Program-made: the position numbers and the translations under genes | Notes under the pieces: model-generated | Database searches by the model: none | Told to the model about the DNA's origin: nothing | What the model saw: only the letters and a program-made list of their open reading frames with translations | Assembly: GCA_003169845.1 (NCBI GenBank) | Contig: PNAG01000019.1 | Coordinates: forward strand, 71,069 to 135,068 | Direction: 5' to 3' | Length of the DNA: 64,000 nt | Origin: Candidatus Dormiibacterota bacterium | GTDB taxonomy: Bacteria > Chloroflexota > Dormibacteria > Dormibacterales > Dormibacteraceae | Part shown: piece after piece, positions 16,139-25,540 of the stretch | How the letters are laid out: every line of letters begins with the position of its first letter | How positions within the stretch are numbered: position 1 is the stretch's first letter

Positions 16139-16594
16139 TCAGCCGGAGCGCCGCTGGACCAGTTCAAGAATCGCACCGTCGGGGTCACGCACGTACAGGC
16201 AGATCGCTCCGTCAAACGCCCCACCGGGCTCGCTGATCGTGATCGGCCGGCGCGACACGATGGTGGCGCCCGCGCCCGTCAGCCGTTTGCTCACGGCGGC
16301 CAGATCGTCGACGGTGAACGCAACATGCGCGGTCGCCGAGTCGGAGCTTTCGTAGGCGATGCGGCGGCCTTTCGGCTCGAGATACTGGATAAGCTCGACG
16401 ATCCGCCCGTCCCCCGAGTCGAGGTCGGCGATGCGAAGCCGGACAGAATCAAGTCCGAGCAGCTCGGCCACCTCCGATTCGCTCACGGTTGAGTCAGCGA
16501 TCACCCGCAAGCCGAGCAGGTCTCGGTAAAAGCCGAGCGCGCGGTCCAGGTCGGACACGGTGATGCCGACGTGATCGATCCGGGTGACGGTCAT
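16139..16594 (-). CDS. VOC-superfamily protein (glyoxalase/epimerase-like)
   Basis: A 151-residue vicinal-oxygen-chelate protein with two beta-alpha-beta-beta-beta units: TRIDHVGITVSDLDRALGFY and later TAHVAFTVDDLAAVSKRL. Metal-ligand positions are visible: His8, Glu in IVELIQYL, His in AHVAF and Glu in AILELVQR. The order resembles methylmalonyl-CoA epimerases and lactoylglutathione lyases; substrate not determinable. Its ATG overlaps the stop of the decarboxylase (ATGA), so the two are translationally coupled. Confidence 0.85.
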   Translation of the reverse strand: MTVTRIDHVGITVSDLDRALGFYRDLLGLRVIADSTVSESEVAELLGLDSVRLRIADLDSGDGRIVELIQYLEPKGRRIAYESSDSATAHVAFTVDDLAAVSKRLTGAGATIVSRRPITISEPGGAFDGAICLYVRDPDGAILELVQRRSG

Positions 16595-18042
16595 TTCGAA
16601 AAGCTCACTGGAACCTTTGGGCCTGTTGCAGCGAGGCGCTCCGGGATGACATCGCGCGTGAACACGTCCTCGATGGTCTCCGCCCGCTTGACGATCTCGG
16701 ATTGATCGCCTGTCACGAGCACGGTCGCCGGCCTGGGCAATGCGTTGAAGTTCGTTGCGTTGGCGTCCTGGTAGGCGCCGGTGTCGATGAACGCGAGGAT
16801 GTCCCCGACGCGGACTTCAGGCAGGTTCGCGGCGGGCACGATGACGTCGAAGTTGCAGGAGATGCCGACCACGTCGGCGACGACGGTGGCTGGATCCGCG
16901 GCGCGGTCCGCGATGCATACGGTCCACCGATTGCGCTCGAGGTTCACGTCCGGCAGAAACGAATCGGAGGTGTCCGTCTCGATCCACGTGTAGTCCACCG
17001 GCGCCGTTTGGTGCTTGATGTTCGTGACTGAGGCGAGGTGGATCCCTGCGTTGCCGTAAATGCTCCGTCCGGGCTCGACCTCGAGCCTGAGCGCCGTTGA
17101 CATTCCGATCCGTTTGAGCTCCTTGCGCAACGCTCGGGTGATCGCCCGCGCGTACTGCGCGATCGATGGAGCGTTGGGCGCGGCGAGCCGGCGCCCGTCG
17201 CTTCGCCCGAACGGATCTCGGGGCACGGCGAATCCTCCGCCGATGTCGATTTCACGGGGCTCCCAACCGCCAGACGCTTCGCGCAGCCGGCCAATGACCT
17301 CGACGTAGCGCTGCATCATGCGGCTCCAGACGCGGAGATTGGTCGTGTGGCGGCCGGCGTGCATCATCACCCCCGTGAGCTCGACGCCCTTTGCATCGAG
17401 AAGACGGCGGGCAGCTCCGGCCAGGCTCTCGGTCGCGATGCCCGGCTTGTACATCTGGGATGCGGTGCGCAGCGAGACGGGCCCGGAATAGAAGTCCGAC
17501 CGGGCAGCGAAGTCAAAGTCAGGCCTGACCCTCAGCCTTACGCGCGCCGCCCTGCTCGCGCGCTCGGCGGCGGCGATCACGAGCTCGACCTCGCGGGTGG
17601 AGTCGAGGGTGATTCGCGCTCCCGCATTTACGGCGCGGACCAGGAGTTCCTCGGTCTTCGAGCTGCCGTTGAAAGAAATCACGTCCGGTGGCACTCCGGT
17701 CGACAGGGCGGCGTGCAGCTCTCCTGGTCCGAACGTGTCGCATCCGGCGCCCTCCTCGGTGAGGATCCGGCGAAGGGCGAGCCCGTAATTCGCCTTGATG
17801 GAGGGCATGACGACCACGGGACCGTCGGGCCAGCCGCGCTGGAACTCAGCCTGGAAGGTTCGAACGTTCCGCCTGAGCTGATCCTCCGACATCACGTAGA
17901 GCGGCGTGCCGAAGCGCTCGGCGAGTTGGGTGGCATCGCAGCCTTCGATGAACAGAGCGCCTGTCCGGATCGAGAGGCAATCGTCGATGGGCCCGTCGCC
18001 ACGGCTGTCGAAGAGAGCGGGCGCGATTCTACGGGTGGCTAT
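16591..18042 (-). CDS. PLP-dependent fold-III decarboxylase with apparent ATA start
   Basis: A diaminopimelate/ornithine decarboxylase-type enzyme, 483 residues if begun at 18042. Key sites: PSIKANYG with the PLP Lys (Lys83 in this numbering), MHAGRH, the phosphate-binding IDIGGGF, EPGRSIYGNAG and FIDTGAY. The first canonical start (GTG 17895) would remove the family's N-terminal strand. Upstream in frame is ATRRIAPALFDSRG...ERFGTPLYV, a normal N-terminus, preceded by GGAGG 8 bases before an ATA codon at 18042-18040. The natural start is therefore ATA, or an ATG changed by mutation or sequencing error. Substrate unknown. Coupled to the VOC gene downstream. Confidence 0.85.
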   Translation of the reverse strand: MATRRIAPALFDSRGDGPIDDCLSIRTGALFIEGCDATQLAERFGTPLYVMSEDQLRRNVRTFQAEFQRGWPDGPVVVMPSIKANYGLALRRILTEEGAGCDTFGPGELHAALSTGVPPDVISFNGSSKTEELLVRAVNAGARITLDSTREVELVIAAAERASRAARVRLRVRPDFDFAARSDFYSGPVSLRTASQMYKPGIATESLAGAARRLLDAKGVELTGVMMHAGRHTTNLRVWSRMMQRYVEVIGRLREASGGWEPREIDIGGGFAVPRDPFGRSDGRRLAAPNAPSIAQYARAITRALRKELKRIGMSTALRLEVEPGRSIYGNAGIHLASVTNIKHQTAPVDYTWIETDTSDSFLPDVNLERNRWTVCIADRAADPATVVADVVGISCNFDVIVPAANLPEVRVGDILAFIDTGAYQDANATNFNALPRPATVLVTGDQSEIVKRAETIEDVFTRDVIPERLAATGPKVPVSFSK

Positions 18043-18127
18043 GGCCTCGACCTCCTAACGGACGGCTGGCGGTCTTGTGGGAGGGGCGGATCGATGGCGA
18101 CTCGCCCCTCCCGTGTGATGACGATCG

Positions 18128-21100
18128 TCAGGGGATCACTACGTCGGTGATCGTTACGGGGTTGTGCAGCGTGTAGTCGAGCTCGTTGCTCTGCAGCACG
18201 CCTGGTGGCGTGACCACATCCACCGCCTTGGGCACTGTCGACGGGTCGACCGTACAGTGCGGGTCGGAGCTCGTGGTGGCGCAAACGCCGAAGCTGAATG
18301 ACCCAGGAGTGGCGCTGAAACCGCGCGCTTGATCCGAGCTGAAGCCGTCCTGTCCCGTCAGCACGACGCTGAAGCCCCAGCCGCTGCCGGGATGGCCGAG
18401 GCTCGAGGCCGGGACGCTGAACGTGATGTAGCGCGAGATCTGGTTGGCCCGGATCGCCACCGTGCCCAGGGTTGTCCCGTGGGCATCGATGTAGCGCTGG
18501 CCGAAGCCCTGAACCTCGATCAGCCGGCTCCAGGCGGCCGCTGCCGCGATCTGGTAATTACGCGAAGCGTAGGACGCCGCCGTCGACGTGTTGCCGGCGG
18601 TGGCGGTCGGGTCGTGGACATAAACGTCGGCCAGCTGCGCGCCGAGCGGGCTGCCGAACGTGGGTGACAGGTCACGCGTCTGCAGCCGGAAGATGATGTT
18701 TCCGCTGCCGGCGCTGTCGTCGTAAACCTGAAAATCCGTGATGTCGAACGCGCCGGCGTGGAAGTCGCTTGAAGTGGGATACGCGTAGTTGCCCGGTCCA
18801 TTGTCGTCGCCGGTCGGATCCGTCACGTCGAGGATCTTGGTTCCGGGTACGAAGTCCCAGACGACCGTCCGTGTGGTGTGAGCCGTGCCGCCACCCGCTG
18901 CGGTGGCCACCACGGTGATCACGGTGGTGCCGGGCGCCACCGCTACGGCAACGCTGAACGACCCGTCGGCGGCTGCGGTTGTTTGTGCTGTCGAGGTAGT
19001 GAAACCGGTGTCGGTGTTGGTCGCGGCCACCGACACGTTGTTACCGGCCACCGTGGTTCCGGTCACGGTCACCGGCGATCCGCTGATCGACGACTCGTTG
19101 GCCGGGGCGGTCACGGTCAGGCTGGTCGTTCCCTGCTGATGAGTGACGTAACGGGCGGTCGTGTTGGCCGGCTGGTCGAGCGCCCGCCCGGCGCCTATGT
19201 CGGCGGAGAGGCGAACAAACGACGCGGCCGACCAGGTGAGCGGCGCGGCCGAGCCCGCCGGCTTTCCGTCCTGGAATCCGATCGAGGCCACCGTCGGGTC
19301 AGTGCTGTACGGCGAAGCGGCCAGGTTGGCCAGCTCCCAGTCCTGTTCCGGGATCAGGCCGACACCAGAGGCAAAGCTGTTCATCGATTGGAGCAGCGTC
19401 ACAGCCTGCGCGGCGCTCCCGGTCTGGAGTCCGTTCTCTCCACGCTCGGCGCTCAACGCCGGCCAGAGATGCCCGGTGCCCTGGCCGCTCGGCGCCCAGG
19501 GGTGTCCGTCGGACGATCCGTCGCCATAGCCGTCGCCGTTGTAGCGGTGCCAGCCGGTACCGCTCGGCGTGGTTGTCCCTATCGTCGCGTCGACCACGGG
19601 CAACGACTCCTGAATCGCTGGATCCGACGCGGCCAGCTCACCCAGCCGCGACAGCTCGAGGAAGCCCGCGTCGATGACCGACCGCTGGTCGAGCGTCGGA
19701 CCGCCGTTGCCCACGTTGTAGAAGATCGCGGCGTTGGGGTCGCCAGTCTTCGAGAGCCGGATGAAATATGGATGCGCGGCGAGGGGTCCGTTGGTTGTCA
19801 CCGTCCAGCCTTCGATCGACCGCTGCCAGTCGTCGGCAGTGCCTCGGAAGAGGCGCGCGGAGACGTGGTCGCCGTTGACATCGGCGATGTCGGCGGCAGA
19901 GATCAGCCCCGCGATCTCGGCCGCGATCGTTGAAGGCGAGTAGCCACCCTGCTCCTCCCACCGCTCAGGTCCGAAGCTCGGACCGTGAGATGCCACGAAG
20001 TACGCGGCCGGCCGGATGTGCTGCTGGTACAGCGTGCTGTCCGTCATGCCCAGCGTCCAGGCCATGAGGATCGGGTAGGAGCACTCATCGAGCTGGGTGT
20101 TGAACGAATCCGGCGCGAGCTTTCCGTTGACCAGGCTGTTGCGGGGCATCGAGCCATCCGCCTGCTGCTGCCGGTCGAAGAGGAACGTCACCGCATCTCG
20201 TGCGGTGGCCAGGTCGCCGTCGGCAACCAGGCCGGTCCACGCCTCGTAGAGATCGCGGGCGAAGACCTCCCGGTACGAGCCGAAGTACGTGTTGTTGGGA
20301 TCGCCGGCCGAGATCGCCTGTCCCCAGGGCGAGGCGAGGCTGGCGACGATGGCGCCTGGGAACGTCTTGTCCTCCGAGGCCTTGATCACATTCGCGCTCA
20401 AGTAGTACTCGGCGGAGAGTTGATGCACCTGTGCCTGGCCCAACCCGGTCAACTGGTTGGGCGGTGGTGCCAGTGTGGCGTCGTAGTTGGTCCATCCGCT
20501 GCGATAGGCGTCTCGCATCGTGCCCCAGTCGGACTGAAGCGAGCCCTCCGCGCTGCCCACGGCCGAGGCCTGGTCGGCGCCGAAACCAAGCGCGATGGTC
20601 ACGTTCCCGTTGCCATGTCCCGGAACTGCGACCCGTGCGGTCTGAACGACGTTGCCGTTTGATGCGTCGGTGTACTGCTGCGTCAGCGCGTGTGAGGAAT
20701 CGAGCTGGACGAGGCCGTCACTCGGCGCGCCCGCGAAGCCGCTGGTGGTCTGGTCGAAAGGCCCGTCCAATGCCGCGAAGACCGGTTGTGCGTAATCGCG
20801 ATTGACTGCATTGGTGGCTGTCTTGGTGTCGTAGGCGACCAGGACCGCGTGGCCTGTCGAGGTATCGACGGTCGCCGAGTCGGCGCCGCCGTTTCCCGTA
20901 CCACCTCCGCCGTTGCCGTTGACGCTCGGGTCGAAGCGCGCGAAGAGCTGCAGGGGGGTGTGCGTGGAATTGTGCATGCGCACGCGCATCACCAGGCTGT
21001 TCCGGCCCGGATCGGTGAAGTAGTCGGTGACGATGCTGTAGGCGCCGCTCTTGGCGGTCGCAGTCACCGCACACTCCATGCCGCCGCGATCGAGCGCAAG

Positions 21101-21448
21101 CACCGTGTACGTCATGTCGCGCGATTGCAAGTCGGTGAAGGTTGACCCGTCCGTGACGACGTACTGCAAGGTCTCGACGTTGGTGGTGTCGATGGTCGGG
21201 TAATAAACGTCGCTCAGCACTCCGCCCGCGACCGTGTACCAGACCTTCGATGTGCTGTTGCGTGCGGTGCCCAAGCAGTCTTTGCGCGCGAGGTCGAAAT
21301 GGGAGACCGCCCCGGGGCCGCCCGGCGCGAAACTCTGCGCGAAGGCAGCGTGGCCGGGGACCGGGACCAGCGCAGCGAGGGCCAGGCAGGCCCCGATGAC
21401 GCTTGGCGCAAGAACGCGAGTACGGTTGGTGCTGTCGAATCTGCGCAT
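18128..21448 (-). CDS. secreted GH15 glucodextranase/glucoamylase
   Basis: An 1106-residue exported enzyme that should release glucose from the non-reducing ends of dextran- or starch-like alpha-glucans. A signal peptide covers ~1-38. A glucodextranase N-terminal beta-sandwich domain spans ~43-325. The (alpha/alpha)6 catalytic domain spans ~330-760, with the general acid in ERWEEQGGYSP (Glu498/499 region) and the general base in GLIPEQDWE (Glu701). An Ig-like module follows at ~775-865, then a C-terminal glucodextranase module (~866-1100). The order matches the four-domain Arthrobacter glucodextranase. No sugar transporter or regulator adjoins it. It is convergent with nothing nearby and stands as its own unit. 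Confidence 0.9.
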   Translation of the reverse strand: MRRFDSTNRTRVLAPSVIGACLALAALVPVPGHAAFAQSFAPGGPGAVSHFDLARKDCLGTARNSTSKVWYTVAGGVLSDVYYPTIDTTNVETLQYVVTDGSTFTDLQSRDMTYTVLALDRGGMECAVTATAKSGAYSIVTDYFTDPGRNSLVMRVRMHNSTHTPLQLFARFDPSVNGNGGGGTGNGGADSATVDTSTGHAVLVAYDTKTATNAVNRDYAQPVFAALDGPFDQTTSGFAGAPSDGLVQLDSSHALTQQYTDASNGNVVQTARVAVPGHGNGNVTIALGFGADQASAVGSAEGSLQSDWGTMRDAYRSGWTNYDATLAPPPNQLTGLGQAQVHQLSAEYYLSANVIKASEDKTFPGAIVASLASPWGQAISAGDPNNTYFGSYREVFARDLYEAWTGLVADGDLATARDAVTFLFDRQQQADGSMPRNSLVNGKLAPDSFNTQLDECSYPILMAWTLGMTDSTLYQQHIRPAAYFVASHGPSFGPERWEEQGGYSPSTIAAEIAGLISAADIADVNGDHVSARLFRGTADDWQRSIEGWTVTTNGPLAAHPYFIRLSKTGDPNAAIFYNVGNGGPTLDQRSVIDAGFLELSRLGELAASDPAIQESLPVVDATIGTTTPSGTGWHRYNGDGYGDGSSDGHPWAPSGQGTGHLWPALSAERGENGLQTGSAAQAVTLLQSMNSFASGVGLIPEQDWELANLAASPYSTDPTVASIGFQDGKPAGSAAPLTWSAASFVRLSADIGAGRALDQPANTTARYVTHQQGTTSLTVTAPANESSISGSPVTVTGTTVAGNNVSVAATNTDTGFTTSTAQTTAAADGSFSVAVAVAPGTTVITVVATAAGGGTAHTTRTVVWDFVPGTKILDVTDPTGDDNGPGNYAYPTSSDFHAGAFDITDFQVYDDSAGSGNIIFRLQTRDLSPTFGSPLGAQLADVYVHDPTATAGNTSTAASYASRNYQIAAAAAWSRLIEVQGFGQRYIDAHGTTLGTVAIRANQISRYITFSVPASSLGHPGSGWGFSVVLTGQDGFSSDQARGFSATPGSFSFGVCATTSSDPHCTVDPSTVPKAVDVVTPPGVLQSNELDYTLHNPVTITDVVIP

Positions 21449-21520
21449 TGCTTATCCCCCTGCACTCGGTCGACTGGAGATATCAATCATGCGGCAAGGC
21501 TGGTGCACAAGGAAGACCCC

Positions 21521-22414
21521 ATGAAGCTTGGCCTGCACATCCCTGCGACAACCTGGGAAGGAGGTGCGCCTCGACTCGGTTCGAAGCTTGCCGAGGTTGT
21601 CGAAGCCGCCGAGTCTGCGGGCTTCGAAACGATCGACGTGGCCGATCACCTGTGGCAGCACCCGATCATGGGGGGCCCCGAGGTCAGCCAGATCGAGGCG
21701 TACACCACGCTTGGCTTCATCGCCGCCCACACGCGGCGGGTCCGGCTTTTCGCTCTGGCCACGGCGGTTTCGTACCGGCCCGCGGGCTTGCTGGCCAAGA
21801 TGGTCACGACCCTCGATGTGCTTTCGGGAGGTCGCGCGATGCTCGGAATCGGGGCGGGCGACTATCCCGAAGAGGCGCAGGGCCTCGGGCTGCCGTTTCC
21901 TTCGCTGAGCGAGCGGTTCGATCTCCTCGAGGAGACGGTCCAGGCCTGCCTGCGGATGTGGGAGGGCGAGCACGGCGGAGAGCAGCCCTTCCTGGGCGAG
22001 CACATGCGGATCGAACGTCCCTTGAATGTTCCCCAGAGCCTCAGCCGGCCGCATCCGCCGATCCTGATCGCCGGCAGCGGCGAGCGCCGCACGCTGCCCC
22101 TGGTGGCCCGCTACGCGGACGCGTGCAATCTTCGCCCTTCTCCTGAGATCCCGCGGCAGCTGGACTTGCTGCGCCGGCTCTGCGAGCAGGAGGGCCGTGA
22201 TTACGACGCGATCGAGAAAACGGTCCCCTTCGGCTTCGATGTGGGCGTGAACGGGTCGAAGGTCGGCGACGTGATCGACAAGCTTCGGTGGCTGGCCGGC
22301 ATGGGCATCCAGTCGGTCTTCGGCTGGGTGGTCGGCGTCGACCAGATCAAGCCGCTCGAGGTCATGGGACGCGAGGTGATCCCCGTCGCGTCGGAGTTGG
22401 CCGCGAGTGCCTGA
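21521..22414 (+). CDS. LLM-class F420-dependent oxidoreductase
   Basis: A 297-residue luciferase-like monooxygenase-fold (TIM-barrel) protein of the F420-dependent group. Typical elements: MKLGLHIPATTWEGG, DVADHLWQHP, TTLDVLSGGRAMLGIGAGDY and HPPILIAGSGERRTLPL. Such enzymes move hydride between coenzyme F420 and varied substrates. ATG 21521 was chosen for its GGAAG 5 bases upstream and the family-like N-terminus; the longer frame covers the divergent glucodextranase promoter. The cupin lipoprotein follows after 56 bases. Confidence 0.88.
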   Translation: MKLGLHIPATTWEGGAPRLGSKLAEVVEAAESAGFETIDVADHLWQHPIMGGPEVSQIEAYTTLGFIAAHTRRVRLFALATAVSYRPAGLLAKMVTTLDVLSGGRAMLGIGAGDYPEEAQGLGLPFPSLSERFDLLEETVQACLRMWEGEHGGEQPFLGEHMRIERPLNVPQSLSRPHPPILIAGSGERRTLPLVARYADACNLRPSPEIPRQLDLLRRLCEQEGRDYDAIEKTVPFGFDVGVNGSKVGDVIDKLRWLAGMGIQSVFGWVVGVDQIKPLEVMGREVIPVASELAASA

Positions 22415-22470
22415 ACGCACCGGTGCCGGCGATGCGATGTTGACGCGTTAGGGTTAACGGCACTGATGCC

Positions 22471-23235
22471 TTGAAGACGAAGCTGACCGCGCTGGTGCCG
22501 ATCGCCCTTGCCCTTTCCGCGTGCGGGGCCGCGCCCACGGCCGCTTCGAACCCCGATGCGTTTGCGCGCGGCGCCGCCGTCAAGACGCTCGACGGCGGCA
22601 AGCTCGACAGTCTGCCGACTGGTCCTGTCTACATCCGGATGATCCGCTTCGCACAACCGGCCGGCTACGTCATCCACTCGAAGCAGCACGTCCCGAGCGT
22701 CGTCTATGTCGAGACCGGCGTACACCGGCTGACGCTCAACGGCCAGCCGCCCATCGACCTGACGGCGGGGCAAGCGACATTTCACCAGAGCGTGGCGCAC
22801 ACGCATCTCAACCCAGGGCCCGACCCGAGCGTTTGGTACTCCATCGCTCTCTGGCCAAGCTCCGCTCGCGGTCAACCTCTTGTCGACCCAATCGCACAGG
22901 CCGCGTTTGAAAGCGAGGACATCGTCCGCGACGGCCTGCCGCAGGTGGCCTACTCACAGGTCCTGCGTCAGGTCACGCTCGCCAAGGCTGGGACGCCTGG
23001 AGCGCATCGATTCGGTGGCCTCTCCGCGTTCTACGTGCTCAGCGGTTCGGTGACGATCAAGATCGCTCACCGGCCATCTGTCACGCTGAGCCTTGGCGAT
23101 GGCCTCGCCGTTCTGCCGGATGTCGCGCTCCAGGAGATAAATGCGGGACCGGGTCAGGCGGTGTATCTCGAATTCATCACCACCGCCGTTGGAAAAGATT
23201 TCGAGGTGCCGCTCCAGCAACCGCCGGCAGCCTGA
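22471..23235 (+). CDS. exported double-cupin lipoprotein
   Basis: 254 residues from TTG. A signal peptide ends in the lipobox ALSAC. Two cupin barrels follow: ~40-150 (VIHSKQHVPSVVYVETG, FHQSVAHTH) and ~155-245 (HRFGGLSAFYVLSGSVTI, GDGLAVLP). Some metal-binding His remain in both halves (HSKQH, HTH). Extracytoplasmic bicupins usually bind a metal or small ligand. Convergent with the LuxR-NHL regulator gene; the stop codons are one base apart. This is one of three exported cupins around that regulator. Confidence 0.8.
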   Translation: MKTKLTALVPIALALSACGAAPTAASNPDAFARGAAVKTLDGGKLDSLPTGPVYIRMIRFAQPAGYVIHSKQHVPSVVYVETGVHRLTLNGQPPIDLTAGQATFHQSVAHTHLNPGPDPSVWYSIALWPSSARGQPLVDPIAQAAFESEDIVRDGLPQVAYSQVLRQVTLAKAGTPGAHRFGGLSAFYVLSGSVTIKIAHRPSVTLSLGDGLAVLPDVALQEINAGPGQAVYLEFITTAVGKDFEVPLQQPPAA

Positions 23236-24612
23236 TCACCCGATGCGGCTGACCCGGTTGTCGTCGGCATCGGCGACGTAGACGGCGCCCTGCGCGTCGA
23301 CTGCGACACCAAGCGGTGTTTTCACCTGCGTGACGGTGCTGATCACGCCCTTCAGGTCGAGACGCCTGACCCTGCGGTTCAGCGCGTCGGCGATGAACAC
23401 ATCTCCCTGCGAATCCACCGCCAGCCCCTGGCCGATTCCCTCGAGCGGATTGGTCGCCAGGTTCAACTCTGCGTAGATGGCAGGATGCCCATCTCCCAGG
23501 TAGCCGGCCACCCCCGTGCCCGCAACAGTCTGGATCTGTCCGTTGACGTCAATGCGGCGGACGCGCTGGTTCAAGGTGTCGGCGATGTAGAGGTTGCCTT
23601 CGCCGTCAAATGCAAGGCCGCCCGGGGCGTGGAGAACCGCATCGACGGCGGAACCGGCCTCGCCGCGGTACCCGGCTTCACCGGTCCCGGCCACCGTGTG
23701 GATCGTGCCGTCCGGGCCCAGCTGACGGATCACGTTGTTGCCGGTATCGGCGATGAAGAGCGTGTCGTTGAAGCCGATGGCGAGGCCCGTGGGCAGATTG
23801 AGGTTGGCCTCCCGCCCGGGTCGTCCGTCGCCGGCGTACCCGGCTTCGCCGGTGCCCGCGACGGTCGTGATAGTGCCATCCGCATCGACCCGCCGGACCC
23901 GGTTGTTCAGCGTGTCGGCGATGTAGACGTTGCCCGCGCTGTCCACAGCCAGGCCCTGAGGGGTGTTCAGCTGAGCCTGCGCGGCCGGAGCCCCATCACC
24001 GGCGCTGCCGGCAGTGCCGGTGCCCGCGACCGTGGTGATCCGCCCGTCCTTCTTGACCTCACGAACCCGGTTCCCCTCCGCGATGTAGACCTCGCCGGCC
24101 CGCCCGATGGCGAGTGCCACCGGACGCACGAGCGCCGATGCAGACGCCTGGCCCCCGTCGCCTGAGAAGGCGCGCTCGCCCGTGCCCGCCACGGTTACGG
24201 TGGGCGGCCCCGCCGGCGTCGGCGCCCGCAGCCAGTGATTTGCGAATGCCAGTGCCGCCAGGAGTGCCAGGCCGGCCACCACGGCGATGATCGCGACCGC
24301 CGGACGCACCGGGAGCCGAGGCAGAGCGGCGCTGCGACCGTGCGACTCTGCCGGGCCGGCGGCCGGCACGGGCGATGCAGGACTGCCGTCGTCGGGCAAG
24401 CCCGCCGCCACCCAGGTGGCGATCTGTGTGCGCGAACGGAACCCGAGCTTGCCCCGGATCTGTTCGACGTGACTCTCCGCAGTGCGCTCGGAGATGAACA
24501 GCCGGGCAGCGATTTCCCGGTTCGTCAACCCCTGAGCGACAAGAGTTGCCACCTCTCGCTCGCGGCGGGTGAGATTCGGCGCCACCAATTGATTCGCGAG
24601 GGAGCATAACAA
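23236..24612 (-). CDS. membrane-spanning LuxR-type regulator with external NHL propeller
   Basis: 458 residues in three parts. Residues ~12-68 are a LuxR/NarL helix-turn-helix ([25 protein letters not shown]). A Pro/Ala linker leads to one membrane helix at ~103-126 ([19 protein letters not shown]). Residues ~140-458 are an NHL beta-propeller with five or six repeats of the [13 protein letters not shown]...[21 protein letters not shown] type. DNA-binding inside and propeller outside make a ToxR-like one-component receptor. The ligand is unknown. It is transcribed divergently from the bicupin at 24763, with three CCGGTAC repeats between them that could be its operator. Confidence 0.85.
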   Translation of the reverse strand: MLCSLANQLVAPNLTRREREVATLVAQGLTNREIAARLFISERTAESHVEQIRGKLGFRSRTQIATWVAAGLPDDGSPASPVPAAGPAESHGRSAALPRLPVRPAVAIIAVVAGLALLAALAFANHWLRAPTPAGPPTVTVAGTGERAFSGDGGQASASALVRPVALAIGRAGEVYIAEGNRVREVKKDGRITTVAGTGTAGSAGDGAPAAQAQLNTPQGLAVDSAGNVYIADTLNNRVRRVDADGTITTVAGTGEAGYAGDGRPGREANLNLPTGLAIGFNDTLFIADTGNNVIRQLGPDGTIHTVAGTGEAGYRGEAGSAVDAVLHAPGGLAFDGEGNLYIADTLNQRVRRIDVNGQIQTVAGTGVAGYLGDGHPAIYAELNLATNPLEGIGQGLAVDSQGDVFIADALNRRVRRLDLKGVISTVTQVKTPLGVAVDAQGAVYVADADDNRVSRIG

Positions 24613-24638
24613 CGCGATCTGATCGGCGGACCGAGAAA

Positions 24639-24670
24639 CCGGTACCGAAGTCCGGTACCGATCCCGGTAC
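24639..24670. promoter_or_regulatory. three CCGGTAC repeats, putative operator
   Basis: Direct copies of CCGGTAC start at 24639, 24652 and 24664. The first two extend to CCGGTACCG and contain the palindrome GGTACC. Steps of 13 and 12 bases place the copies about one helical turn apart. They lie in the 150-base region between the divergent LuxR-NHL and bicupin genes. A LuxR-type dimer array is the simplest reading; binding is inferred. Confidence 0.55.
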
Positions 24671-24762
24671 TTCTACGAATGACGCGGGCCTCGCCCTGCC
24701 TCAGCCTCGAGACCACAGCCGGGCCATCGGCACGGCGACGGAAATCGAGGAGGCATCGTCGA

Positions 24763-25521
24763 ATGAAGAGAGTCCAGCTGTCAGTACTGCTCGTCGCGGT
24801 CGCCCTGGTCGCTGCGTGCGGTGGAGCGACCGCCAACGTCGCGGCGAAGCCGTCAACACCGCCAGGGCCGGTGACCAAGTACCGGAACGTGCTGCCCGGG
24901 CAGACCGCCGTAGCGCCGATCGACCTCATCCAGTCGATCCTCGACTTCACCCCGGGCGCGGCGAGCGCGGTCCACAAGCACACGTCGCCCAACCTGGGCA
25001 CGGTGCTGCAGGGCCAGATCACGATCAAGATGGCCTCCGGCGACAAGCAAGCATCGGCTGGGGAGATGCTGGTCGAGCCGCTCAACCAACCCGTTCAGGC
25101 GGTCAACATGGGTTCGGGAGAAGCGATGGTCGCCGTCGCCTTCCCCGTGCTGCACGGCGCCAAGCCGACAGCGACGATCGCCGGGCAGCCTGCTCCGGCC
25201 ACGCCCAACAAGACGCTCTACAGCTACACGCTGGCCTCGCCCGGCATCAGCGGCGGCTACAGCCTGATCCAGCAGGTGCTCGACTTTGCCCCCGGCGCCC
25301 AGACCCTCAAGCACCAGCACGGTGGCCCGGGCGTGATCACCGTGATCCAGGGTCAGATAGCGCTGAGCACAGATGGGGTGGAGAAGACCTACGGCGCGGG
25401 GGACAGCTTCAGCGAGACCCCGGGCCACAACCTGCAGGCATTCAACCGCGGAAGCACAGAGCTGATCGTCGTCGCCACCTTCATCCTGGCCGACGGCGCG
25501 ACGCTGACGATCAACGTTTAA
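24763..25521 (+). CDS. exported double-cupin lipoprotein
   Basis: 252 residues. A signal peptide ends in the lipobox LVAAC. Two cupin domains: ~45-135, with SAVHKHTSPNLGTVLQGQI, and ~150-250, with TLKHQHGGPGVITVIQGQI. Both keep the His pair (HKH, HQH) of the first cupin motif, so both could bind metal. ATG 24763 is supported by GGAGG 8 bases upstream. It is divergent from the LuxR-NHL regulator and is followed after 19 bases by a third cupin. Probably a target of that regulator (inference). Confidence 0.85.
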   Translation: MKRVQLSVLLVAVALVAACGGATANVAAKPSTPPGPVTKYRNVLPGQTAVAPIDLIQSILDFTPGAASAVHKHTSPNLGTVLQGQITIKMASGDKQASAGEMLVEPLNQPVQAVNMGSGEAMVAVAFPVLHGAKPTATIAGQPAPATPNKTLYSYTLASPGISGGYSLIQQVLDFAPGAQTLKHQHGGPGVITVIQGQIALSTDGVEKTYGAGDSFSETPGHNLQAFNRGSTELIVVATFILADGATLTINV

Positions 25522-25540
25522 CCAAATAGGAGAAAGTCAA

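Noticed and set aside
17347-18150. 267-residue plus-strand frame opposite the decarboxylase
   Set aside because: No domain, Gly/Arg/His-rich; the minus strand encodes a full PLP enzyme.
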